From NCBI GenBank assembly GCA_947474415.1, contig CANJKD010000128.1:1-6753 (forward strand): a stretch of DNA of 6,753 nt. The letters run 5' to 3'. Each line of letters begins with the position of its first letter. Position 1 is the stretch's first letter. Under the pieces are notes generated by a model. That model was not told where the DNA came from. It was given only the letters and a program-made list of their open reading frames with translations, and ran no database searches. The position numbers and the translations under genes are program-made. This stretch comes from Burkholderiales bacterium. GTDB taxonomy: Bacteria > Pseudomonadota > Gammaproteobacteria > Burkholderiales > Burkholderiaceae_C. Of the stretch, positions 1 to 6,549 are shown in pieces.

Positions 1-1
1 C

Positions 2-751
2 CTCACCGGTGCTTCGCGCGGCATGGGCGCAGCCATGGCCCACCAGCTTCTCGATGCCGGACACCGGTTGCTGTGCCTGTCGCGCCACCGGAATGCGGGC
101 CTGGATGCGAAGGCCGCTGCGAACGGCGCGGCTTGCGAGCAATGGGAAATAGACCTGGCGCAGCCGGTCGAGGCGGCGACACGCCTGCAAGCCTGGCTGA
201 CCGGGTTGACAGCCCACGAATCTGCGGCCTTCACCACCGCAACGCTGATCAACAACGCCGCCGCGCTGACCCGCATCGGCGCACTCGACGATTGCAGCGA
301 TGCCGAGTTGTCAGCGGCGATGCGCGTTGGCCTCGAAGCCCCGATGTTGCTGACGGCGGCCTTCCTGCGTGCCACCGGCGCCTGGCCGGCGGCCAGGCGG
401 GTGCTGAACATCTCGTCGGGCCTGGGCCGGCGCGCGATGGCGGGCCAGGCTTCGTACTGCGCGGCGAAGGCCGGCATGGACCACTTCACCCGTGCGCTGG
501 CGCTCGACGAAGCGCATCGGCCCGGCGGCGCTCGCGTGGCGTCGCTTGCTCCCGGCGTGATCGACACCGACATGCAAATGCAACTGCGCAGCGCCGATGC
601 CGCCGGTTTCCCGGACCAGGCCGCCTTCATCGGCCTGAAGCAGAACGGCCAGCTCGCCTCGGCGGCGCAGGCCGCAGCCAGCGTACTCGCCTACCTGAAC
701 AGGCCGGCCTTCGGCAGCGAGCCGATCAGCGACGTTCGTGACCTGAAGTAG
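2..751 (+). CDS. SDR family NAD(P)-dependent oxidoreductase, 5' partial
   Basis: Short-chain dehydrogenase/reductase: a cytoplasmic Rossmann-fold enzyme that oxidises or reduces a carbonyl/alcohol with NAD(P)H. The frame is open to the left edge, and its first visible codons read LTGASRGMG, the glycine-rich cofactor motif TGxxxGxG. The real start is therefore upstream and the ATG at 23 is internal. Further landmarks, numbered from that ATG, are the NNAA motif at 77-80 (the usual NNAG), the catalytic serine in NISSG near 131-132, the active-site YCAAK with Tyr145 and Lys149, and the C-terminal PGVIDTDMQ segment at 177-185. The PG-x-x-DT-x-MQ pattern resembles the sepiapterin reductase/benzil reductase (YueD-like) branch of SDRs, but this subfamily call is an inference and the substrate is unknown. 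About 250 codons are visible, nearly the full length of a classical SDR. The stop TAG lies only 7 bp from the stop of the convergent dioxygenase gene. Confidence 0.93.
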   Translation, partial: LTGASRGMGAAMAHQLLDAGHRLLCLSRHRNAGLDAKAAANGAACEQWEIDLAQPVEAATRLQAWLTGLTAHESAAFTTATLINNAAALTRIGALDDCSDAELSAAMRVGLEAPMLLTAAFLRATGAWPAARRVLNISSGLGRRAMAGQASYCAAKAGMDHFTRALALDEAHRPGGARVASLAPGVIDTDMQMQLRSADAAGFPDQAAFIGLKQNGQLASAAQAAASVLAYLNRPAFGSEPISDVRDLK

Positions 752-758
752 GCCAACA

Positions 759-1502
759 CTAGCCGGCCAGCGGGTCCTGGAAACCACCGCGCCGGAAGGT
801 CAGCACCAGTGTGTCGCGGTGGCCTTGCGCAGCAAGGGGCTGAATCGGCGTGCTCTCGTGGATCACGCGTTCGTCATCGAGCAACAAGGTGGTCCAGGGT
901 TCGGTCATCGTGAAGCGCTGACCGGCCGGGCCGTCGGCCTCGAACACCCGCGTCTCGCCACCCTTGATGCCCACCCGGCCAACCAGCACAACGGCGACGA
1001 AATCGACCCCATCGCGGTGCGCGCCTTCGGGCGTGGGCCGGCCGATACCGTCGGTAGTGTCGATGCGAAATTGATGTGCCTCCGCGTACCACGGCTGCGG
1101 GCCTTTCAGCGCCGAACACACGGCGCCCAGTGAGCGCAGCAGCTGCGCCCAGGCAGCCTGTGCAGTCACTTCGGGCAGCACGGGCTCGAACCAGCGTTCC
1201 AGCCCGCCATGAAGCGCGTTGTAGTCGAGCGGCTGCCAATGGGCACGGTGTGGCACGACCGTCACACGGTCGCCGTCGACAACGAAGCTGGCATGGCGCC
1301 GGCGCCGGTAGTGGCCGCCGTCGCGCAGATAGGCATCGGGAGGCAGCGCATCCCATGAAGGCTTCAGTGCGTCGAGCGCATCGGCCGGCGTGCCGGTCAG
1401 TTCGCGCAGGCCGGCAGCGGAAACCGTTGAATAGCCATGTTCACGCAGGGCGACTGCGAGTTGCGATGGCGCGGTGATCGTCGGGGTCAGCAAGGTCGTC
1501 AT
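759..1502 (-). CDS. 2OG-Fe(II) dioxygenase family protein (PF10014-like)
   Basis: Predicted cytoplasmic non-haem iron oxygenase that couples 2-oxoglutarate decarboxylation to hydroxylation of a substrate. With the start used here it has 247 residues. The iron-binding facial triad is visible as HRD (His162, Asp164) and a distal His215 in the DDERVIHES segment. Arg229, in HRDTLVLTF, is placed to bind 2-oxoglutarate. An upstream YRRRRHASF segment (about 65-73) and the GGETRVFE strand also fit PF10014, the family of Bacillus L-isoleucine 4-hydroxylase. The substrate here cannot be read from sequence; a free amino acid is possible. The frame extends to an ATG at 1601 (280 residues). I prefer the ATG at 1502 because it gives the family's usual length of about 240 and leaves about 109 bp for promoters of the divergent gene at 1612. 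However, the 1601 start has an AAGG about 8 nt upstream, while 1502 has no clear ribosome binding site, so the start is open. Confidence 0.9.
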   Translation of the reverse strand: MTTLLTPTITAPSQLAVALREHGYSTVSAAGLRELTGTPADALDALKPSWDALPPDAYLRDGGHYRRRRHASFVVDGDRVTVVPHRAHWQPLDYNALHGGLERWFEPVLPEVTAQAAWAQLLRSLGAVCSALKGPQPWYAEAHQFRIDTTDGIGRPTPEGAHRDGVDFVAVVLVGRVGIKGGETRVFEADGPAGQRFTMTEPWTTLLLDDERVIHESTPIQPLAAQGHRDTLVLTFRRGGFQDPLAG

Positions 1503-1611
1503 GCCCGCAATGATGCCGCTTCTTTCAAACAGCGCATGCCAGGGCCGCTTCGAGGCCGCTGTCACCGGGGTGTGATTCAATGCCCGCTCCCTCGCTGACA
1601 TCGGGCCCGCC

Positions 1612-4500
1612 TTGATTTCTTACCGCTTTGTTCGCGCGTGGCTGCGGATGCCGCAACAGGCGGTGTTGGCACTTGTCGCAGCGGCATCTGTGTCGACGTC
1701 GTTGTTGGCGCCGCCGGCCCTGGCGCAGCCCGTTGCACCGCTACCGGCTGCCCCGGCCAGCCCTGCCGAAACCCCGCTGCAGGACATCGCCATCGCCGCC
1801 TCGGCCTTCGTGCGCGGTGCACCGCTGCCGGCCTGGGCCGACCTGCTGCCGCTGCCACCGGAATCGGCCGCGCGCCGCGCCCTGACGGTGCGCATGGAAG
1901 ACACCCAGCTGCGCCTCGGCGATACGCCGGTGCAGCTGGTCAACATTGCGCGCCAGGTGAATGACCCGGCCGCGCTCGGCCAGCTCGGCCAGGTCTCGAT
2001 CTTCTTCACGCCGGCCTACCAGCGCCTGCTGCTGCACAAGGTGCTGATCCTGCGCGGCACCGGCTTCATCGACCACACCGCGAGCGTGCAGGTGCGCTTC
2101 CTGCAACGCGAAGCCCAGCTCGAACAAGGCATCTACAGCGGCGTGATCACCGCGACCATGCTGCTGCCCGACGTGCGCGTGGGCGACACGCTGCACTTGC
2201 AGTATTCGATCGAGGGTGCGAACCCGATCTTCGGCAACCGCTACGCGAACGTGCTTCCGTGGGAACAGGCGGCGCCGGTGCAGGTGCGGCGCATCACCCT
2301 CAGCCACCCTGAGTCACGCCTGTTGCGCTGGCGCTGGATGGGCGGCGTCACCCCCTCGCCCACCGGGCTGGAAACACCGGTTGAATCGCGCACCGCCGAC
2401 GGCATGCACCGCCTGCGCTTCGAGCAGCGCGACGTGGCCGCGATCGAAATCGAGCCGATGCTGCCACGCGGTTTCGCGCCCGTGCACTGGCTGCAGTTCA
2501 GCGAGTTCCAGGACTGGGCCGACGTGTCGCGCTGGGCCGACGCACTGTTCGCTGCCGACACGCCGCTCCCAGAAGAAATGACACCGGTGATGCAGCGCCT
2601 GATGCGGTTGCCGTCGCGTGCCGAGCAGGCCTCGGCGGCGCTGCAGTGGGTGCAGTCAGAAATCCGCTACTACTCGGTATCACTCGGCGAAAGCTCGCAC
2701 CGCCCCCACGCACCGACCGAGGTGCTGCGCAACCGCTATGGCGACTGCAAGGACAAGTCGTTCCTGCTGATGCGCATTCTGCAATCGCTGGGTATGCAGG
2801 CGCGGCCGGTGCTGGCCTCGCTCAGTGCACCGCAGCGGCCGGGCCGCATGTTGCCCTCGCCGCTGGCCTTCGACCACGCCGTCGTGCAGCTGCGCCTCGA
2901 CGGGCGCGACTACTACCTCGACCCCACGCGGCTTGGCCAGCGCAGCCCGCTGGAGCGCATCGGCCAAGGCCTGGAAGAAGCCAGCGTGCTCGTTGTCGAC
3001 GGGCGCGAGGTTGAGGCGCTGAGCATTGTTCGTTCACCGAACCGGCGCGAGCTCTTCGGCAGCGAGTTGACCGAGAAGTTCCGGGTCACGAACGTCAACG
3101 AAGATGCCGAGCTGGAAACCACGCAGCACTGGCGCGGCCTGGAGGCCGAATTGCTGCGCCTCACGGTGGCCCGCTTCGACGCGCCCCGGCTGCAACGCGC
3201 AGCGCTCACCGGCATCGACCGGCGCTACCCCGGCATCACGCTGGTCGGCATGCCGGAAGTCAGCGACGCCATTGACCAGAATCGAATCACGGTGCGGTCG
3301 AAGTACAAGATACCGAAGCTCGTTTCGGAGCAGAACGGCAATTGGGTGATGCGCTTCGTGCCCGCCAACCTGCAGGGCGCGCTGGCGGTGCCGCCATCGC
3401 CCAGCCGCACCCAGCCGCTGGCCTTGCCGTCATTCCCGCGCCGCATCGCCTACAGCGCCGAAGTGCAGTGGCCCGACAGCGTGAGCGGCGTGGACGATCC
3501 CTTCACCCAGCGCATCGCCAACCCGCAGTTCACGGCCGAGGTGACGCGCAGCTTTCGCGGCAGCGTGTCGCGCACCGCCTTGCAGTTCGAGGCGCTGGTG
3601 CCCGAAGTGCCGGCCAAGGACGTGCCGAAGTTGCTTGAGGACGTGCAACAACTCAATCGAATCGTGATCGGCGCCATGGGCGTGGCGAAGACGCAGATCA
3701 AGGACGGAGGCTTCCTCGGCCTGGGCAAGAAGACTCTGCAAGACACGCTGCGGGCGCGCGCGCTGAGCGTCGTGGAACGTTCGGGCAAGGCCATTGCCGG
3801 CAGCGCCCTCGCTGGCGACGATCTGGCCGAAGCGTTGTGCAGCCGTGCCGAGGCGCTGTCGGAGCTGGGCCGCGTTCCGGAAGGCGTGCTCGATGCACAA
3901 GCCGCCGTGAAGGCCGCACCGGTGTTGGCCCGGGCCTGGCAATGTCGCGGCAACCTCAACTGGGCGAACCGCGACTTCGCGCAGGCCACGGCCGCCTTCA
4001 GCAAGGCACTCACGCTCGGCCAGAATCCTTACGACGCGTACCTGCGGCGCGGCCAGGCCCGCTTCTACGAAGGCCGGCTGGAACAGGCCGCAGAAGACTT
4101 CGCGAAGGCCATTGCCGACCGCGACCAGCCCGGCGACAAGCCCTACGCGATGCTGTGGCAGGCCTTGGCCCTGCAACGCCTGCAACGGCCGCTGCCGGGC
4201 GACCTGACAGCCCGCGCGGCGAAGGATGCGTCTGGCTCCTGGCCGTTGCCGGCGCTGGCGATGTTCAGCGGCCAGGCCTCGCCCGAGCATGTGCTGCAAA
4301 CACTCGAAGCGCGCGAGGGCGACGACCGCGAGCTGGCGTTGGCCGAGGCCTGGTTCTATATCGGCCAGTACCGCCTGAACCGCAACGAAACCGCGCAAGC
4401 GCGCGAGGCGTTCGAGAAGGCCCGCGCGAAAGGCATCGCGATCTACATCGAGCACGTGGCTGCCGGCTTCGAGCTGCAGCGGCTGGCGGGCAGGCCTTGA
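1612..4500 (+). CDS. Exported DUF3857 / transglutaminase-like / TPR protein
   Basis: Large protein of 962 residues. Residues 1-39 look like a signal peptide: an Arg-containing n-region, a hydrophobic core around 17-33 and an ALA-QP cleavage site near 38-39, so periplasmic location is expected. About 75-300 matches a DUF3857-type beta-rich domain. About 330-440 is a transglutaminase-like (papain-fold) domain with a full triad: Cys379 in YGDCKDKS, His422 in FDHAVV and Asp437 in YYLDPT. The fold may therefore be catalytically active as a transferase or peptidase; target unknown. A second beta-rich stretch follows, then TPR-like helical pairs from about 740 to 840 and again about 905-942 (the last ending AREAFEKARAKG), likely for protein contacts. 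The start is TTG at 1612: an in-frame TGA at 1573-1575 closes the frame upstream, no ATG/GTG lies between, and the next ATG (1648) would remove the Arg residues ahead of the hydrophobic core. No clear Shine-Dalgarno precedes the TTG. Such proteins are widespread and poorly characterised. Confidence 0.94.
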   Translation: MISYRFVRAWLRMPQQAVLALVAAASVSTSLLAPPALAQPVAPLPAAPASPAETPLQDIAIAASAFVRGAPLPAWADLLPLPPESAARRALTVRMEDTQLRLGDTPVQLVNIARQVNDPAALGQLGQVSIFFTPAYQRLLLHKVLILRGTGFIDHTASVQVRFLQREAQLEQGIYSGVITATMLLPDVRVGDTLHLQYSIEGANPIFGNRYANVLPWEQAAPVQVRRITLSHPESRLLRWRWMGGVTPSPTGLETPVESRTADGMHRLRFEQRDVAAIEIEPMLPRGFAPVHWLQFSEFQDWADVSRWADALFAADTPLPEEMTPVMQRLMRLPSRAEQASAALQWVQSEIRYYSVSLGESSHRPHAPTEVLRNRYGDCKDKSFLLMRILQSLGMQARPVLASLSAPQRPGRMLPSPLAFDHAVVQLRLDGRDYYLDPTRLGQRSPLERIGQGLEEASVLVVDGREVEALSIVRSPNRRELFGSELTEKFRVTNVNEDAELETTQHWRGLEAELLRLTVARFDAPRLQRAALTGIDRRYPGITLVGMPEVSDAIDQNRITVRSKYKIPKLVSEQNGNWVMRFVPANLQGALAVPPSPSRTQPLALPSFPRRIAYSAEVQWPDSVSGVDDPFTQRIANPQFTAEVTRSFRGSVSRTALQFEALVPEVPAKDVPKLLEDVQQLNRIVIGAMGVAKTQIKDGGFLGLGKKTLQDTLRARALSVVERSGKAIAGSALAGDDLAEALCSRAEALSELGRVPEGVLDAQAAVKAAPVLARAWQCRGNLNWANRDFAQATAAFSKALTLGQNPYDAYLRRGQARFYEGRLEQAAEDFAKAIADRDQPGDKPYAMLWQALALQRLQRPLPGDLTARAAKDASGSWPLPALAMFSGQASPEHVLQTLEAREGDDRELALAEAWFYIGQYRLNRNETAQAREAFEKARAKGIAIYIEHVAAGFELQRLAGRP

Positions 4501-4501
4501 C

Positions 4502-4521
4502 GCTGCGCCGGCCGGCGCAGC
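4502..4521. repeat. Perfect 20-bp palindrome between convergent genes
   Basis: The half-site GCTGCGCCGG is followed directly by its exact reverse complement. As RNA it would fold into a very stable hairpin, about 8 bp of stem with a GGCC loop, in either direction. It starts one base after the stop of the DUF3857 gene and lies 24 bases from the stop of the S4 gene on the opposite strand. The place suggests a shared, bidirectional 3'-end element or transcription terminator. There is no T-run on either side, so it is not a textbook intrinsic terminator; a role as an mRNA 3' stabiliser or Rho-assisted stop is equally possible. The palindrome is seen directly; its function is inferred. Confidence 0.65.
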
Positions 4522-4545
4522 AGGCCAACGCCGCCACTTGCCAGG

Positions 4546-4821
4546 CTACGCTTGCGGTGCCGCCTGAACGCGAACCTGCCGCCCCAGCGCACTGACCACC
4601 TGGCCAGCGCGGATCTTGCAGGTCTTGCGCAGTTCCTGATGGCCGTTGACCTGCACGTCGCCGGCCGCCACCATCATCTTCGCGACGCCGCCGCTGGAGG
4701 CGATGCCGGTGGCCTTCAGCAGCGCATCGAGCGGGATGAATTCGCCACGCAATTCGAAGTTGATCGGGGCCGTGCCGGCGCCCCCCTCGCCGGGTACGGC
4801 GAGCGACCCACCCTGGGCCAC
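4546..4821 (-). CDS. RNA-binding S4 domain protein (YbcJ/YaaA-like)
   Basis: Small predicted RNA-binding protein, 91 residues from the GTG start chosen here. The S4 domain spans about residues 22-76, from NFELRGEFIPLDALLKATG through SSGGVAKMMVAAGDVQVNG to RKTCKIRAGQVV. The SGG-x-AK helix, the V-x-V-N-G turn and the RKTCKIRAG strand are hallmarks of stand-alone S4 proteins related to YbcJ and YaaA, thought to bind structured or ribosomal RNA. The role is probably housekeeping; the exact target is unknown. No ATG occurs upstream in frame before the S4 domain. Possible GTG starts are 4821 (GAGG 7 nt upstream, start MAQGGSL, best fit to the short family), 4875 (AGGGA 8 nt upstream, 109 residues) and 4962 (138 residues, overlapping the LLM stop as GTGA). 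The extra N-terminal residues of the longer forms are low-complexity and Arg/Pro/Gly-rich and do not resemble a domain. It follows the LLM gene on the same strand and may share its transcript. Confidence 0.86.
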   Translation of the reverse strand: MAQGGSLAVPGEGGAGTAPINFELRGEFIPLDALLKATGIASSGGVAKMMVAAGDVQVNGHQELRKTCKIRAGQVVSALGRQVRVQAAPQA

Positions 4822-4958
4822 GAACGGGCCTCGGCGTGGCCCTTGGTCGGGCCTTGCTTGGGGCTGAGGCCGCACGCGAACGGTCCCTGCGGACTGTTCG
4901 TTGCCTGCCGAAGGCCATCGGCCTCGGGCCGATCGCGGCCCGGCGCGGCGACCGGCAG

Positions 4959-5978
4959 TCACGTCAGCACCCCGTTTGCCGCGAGCCCGAACTCGCCCGC
5001 CAGCAGCGCGTACGAGTGGCGTCGCACCGCCGGCTCGTGGGCCCAGGTGTTGATGACGATCTCGTCGAGCTGCAACTCGTTGGCCAGGGCACGCAACTGT
5101 GCCGCCACCTGTCCGCCGGTGCCGACAAAGGCCTTGCTGCGCATCGCCTCCACCGCAGGCCATTCATCGGCGGTGAAGCCGCGCGCCGCGATCACGTCGG
5201 ACGACTGCAAGGGGCCGAGCACGCCCCTCGCACGGTCCACGCGCCAGCGCTCGCGGCCCAGCGCGTGGTGGGTGGCTTGTTCGTGCGTGTCGGCGGCCAG
5301 TGCCCAGACGCACACGGTGGGCTGCGGCTTCGGGTGGCGCTCGCTCGGCTTGTACAGGCGGCGGTACAGCGACAAGGCTTCGTCCGCACCCTGACCATCG
5401 ACGAAGAAGTGCGCATAGGCGTAAGGCAGACCGAAGTGCGCGGCCAGCTGCGCACCGTAGTTCGAACTGCCGAGGATCCAGACTTCCGGCGCATGCGCGC
5501 CGAGTGGATGCGCGCTGATGCCCCGGTACGAGGGCAGCGAAGTCCAGGCCTGCAGGTCTCGCACCTGCTCTGGAAAGTCATCCGCAGCGGCGTGCGCGTT
5601 CGGGTTCAGCGCACGCGCCGTGCGCTGGTCACTGCCCGGTGCGCGGCCCACGCCGAGGTCAATGCGGCCCGGCGCCAGCGCTTCCAGTACGCGGAACTGC
5701 TCGGCCACTTTCAGCGCGCTGTAGTGCGGCAGCATCACGCCCGCGCTGCCGATGCGGATGCGCGTGGTGCGCGCCGCAATGGCTGCCATCAGGATTTCCG
5801 GGGCGCTGCCAATGATGGTCGGCAGGCCATGGTGCTCGCTGACCCAGAAGCGTTCGTAGCCGAGGTGCTCGCAGTGCTGCGCCAGCTCCAGCGTATCGCG
5901 GATCGCAGCGTCTTCGCTGCTGCCCGAAACAGACACCGATTGATCGAGAACGGCAAGGCGGAGTGTTGTCATCGTCAT
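4959..5978 (-). CDS. LLM class flavin-dependent oxidoreductase (YhbW/MsnO8-like)
   Basis: Luciferase-like monooxygenase family protein: a TIM-barrel enzyme using reduced flavin (FMNH2), supplied by a separate reductase, and O2 on an unidentified substrate. At 339 residues it is close to E. coli YhbW. Landmarks: N-terminal strand with LDQSVS (11-16); FWVSEHHG (44-51), the typical EHHG loop; GSAGVMLPHYSALKVAEQF (77-95); LAPGRIDLGVGRAPGSD (101-117), the flavin-site GVGRAPG segment; LGSSNYGAQLAAHFGLPYAYAHF (169-191); FVGTGGQVAAQL (284-295); and EIVINTWAHEPAVRRHSYALLA (306-327), the closing pattern of this branch. The gene looks intact. The start is ATG at 5978, with a second in-frame ATG at 5972 that would only lose two residues; neither has a strong Shine-Dalgarno. 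It lies 64 bp after the cupin stop on the same strand. The partner flavin reductase is not in the window, and members of this branch have few proven substrates. Confidence 0.94.
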   Translation of the reverse strand: MTMTTLRLAVLDQSVSVSGSSEDAAIRDTLELAQHCEHLGYERFWVSEHHGLPTIIGSAPEILMAAIAARTTRIRIGSAGVMLPHYSALKVAEQFRVLEALAPGRIDLGVGRAPGSDQRTARALNPNAHAAADDFPEQVRDLQAWTSLPSYRGISAHPLGAHAPEVWILGSSNYGAQLAAHFGLPYAYAHFFVDGQGADEALSLYRRLYKPSERHPKPQPTVCVWALAADTHEQATHHALGRERWRVDRARGVLGPLQSSDVIAARGFTADEWPAVEAMRSKAFVGTGGQVAAQLRALANELQLDEIVINTWAHEPAVRRHSYALLAGEFGLAANGVLT

Positions 5979-6001
5979 GTCTGCAGGTTGCGCATGGGGT
6001 C

Positions 6002-6030
6002 CGGCCTTGTACGGCCGCCCGAAGTGGCGG
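6002..6030. repeat. Two alternative short hairpins between cupin and LLM genes
   Basis: The 64-bp gap holds two overlapping inverted repeats. CGGCC (6002-6006) pairs with GGCCG (6013-6017) across a 6-base loop, and CCGCC (6015-6019) pairs with GGCGG (6026-6030) across another 6-base loop. Because 6015-6017 is shared, the two stems exclude each other in part. In the cupin-to-LLM transcript they could form a processing, attenuation or weak termination structure, but short GC stems are common in DNA of this composition, no T-run follows, and function is unproven. Confidence 0.35.
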
Positions 6031-6042
6031 GTACGGGTCGTC

Positions 6043-6549
6043 TCAGCCTTGCGGGTGAGTCGGGTCGATCCAGCGCACCCGCTGTGGCCTCTCCACCGGC
6101 TCGATGTCGAGGTTCACCGCCACCGCTTCGCCGTCGCTGCGCACCAGTACGCACTCGAGCACATCGGTGGCGCTGGCGTTGATCTCCTGGTGCGGGACGA
6201 AAGGCGGCACGTAGATGAAGTCGCCGGGGCCGGCCTCAGCGGTGAATTCGAGTGCCTCGCCCCAGCGCATGCGGGCGCGCCCCTTCACGACGTAGATCAC
6301 GCTTTCGAGCGGGCCATGATGGTGAGCGCCGGTCCGGGCGTCGGGATGGATGTGCACGGTGCCGGCCCACAGCTTCTGCGCGCCGACGCGCGCGAAATTG
6401 ATCGCCGCCTTGCGGTCCATGCCAGGCGTTTGCGCGGTGTTCGGGTCGAGCTGGTCAGCGCCTACGACGCACACACCGTCATGTCTCCAGCGGGGGGTCA
6501 ATTCGGGTGAATCGCCGAGTGGGGCGGGTGTCACGGATTCGTTCGCCAT
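6043..6549 (-). CDS. Cupin domain-containing protein
   Basis: Single-domain cupin of 168 residues, predicted cytoplasmic (no signal peptide). Cupin motif 1 is seen as GAHHHGPLESVIYVVKGRARMRWG (75-97) with candidate metal ligands His76, His78 and Glu82. Motif 2 is GPGDFIYVPPFVPHQEIN (107-124) with His120 as the fourth ligand. With this set it should bind a divalent metal and fold as one beta-barrel. The family covers dioxygenases, isomerases, small-molecule sensors and storage-type proteins, so no reaction can be assigned. The conserved-looking N-terminal part (CVVGADQLDPNTAQTPGMDRKAAINF) is typical of uncharacterised single-domain cupins. The start is ATG at 6549, supported by a good AGGAG 5 nt upstream. 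This is the first recognisable gene of a - strand group; the LLM gene follows 64 bp downstream. The two could be co-transcribed, but a functional link is only a guess. Confidence 0.93.
   Translation of the reverse strand: MANESVTPAPLGDSPELTPRWRHDGVCVVGADQLDPNTAQTPGMDRKAAINFARVGAQKLWAGTVHIHPDARTGAHHHGPLESVIYVVKGRARMRWGEALEFTAEAGPGDFIYVPPFVPHQEINASATDVLECVLVRSDGEAVAVNLDIEPVERPQRVRWIDPTHPQG

Noticed and set aside
23..25. ATG as the true SDR start
   Set aside because: The codons before it encode the TGASRG half of the cofactor-binding motif in frame, so this Met is internal and the gene is cut by the window edge.
752..758. Terminator between the convergent SDR and dioxygenase genes
   Set aside because: The gap is 7 bp and I see only short GGCC self-matches, nothing comparable to the palindrome at 4502-4521.
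3430..4455. 341-codon open frame on the - strand
   Set aside because: It is antisense to the TPR part of the DUF3857 protein and has the Arg/Gly/Leu-rich composition of a shadow frame, with no motif.
3837..4595. 252-codon + strand frame overlapping the end of the DUF3857 gene
   Set aside because: It is an alternative frame of the TPR region. Its Arg/Ala/Gly-rich product has no domain, while the TPR pattern is in the other frame.
4836..6182. 448-codon open frame on the + strand
   Set aside because: It lies antisense to the S4, LLM and cupin genes, which have clear family motifs. Its product is an Arg/Ala/Gly-rich string with no recognisable domain, as expected of a shadow frame in GC-rich DNA.
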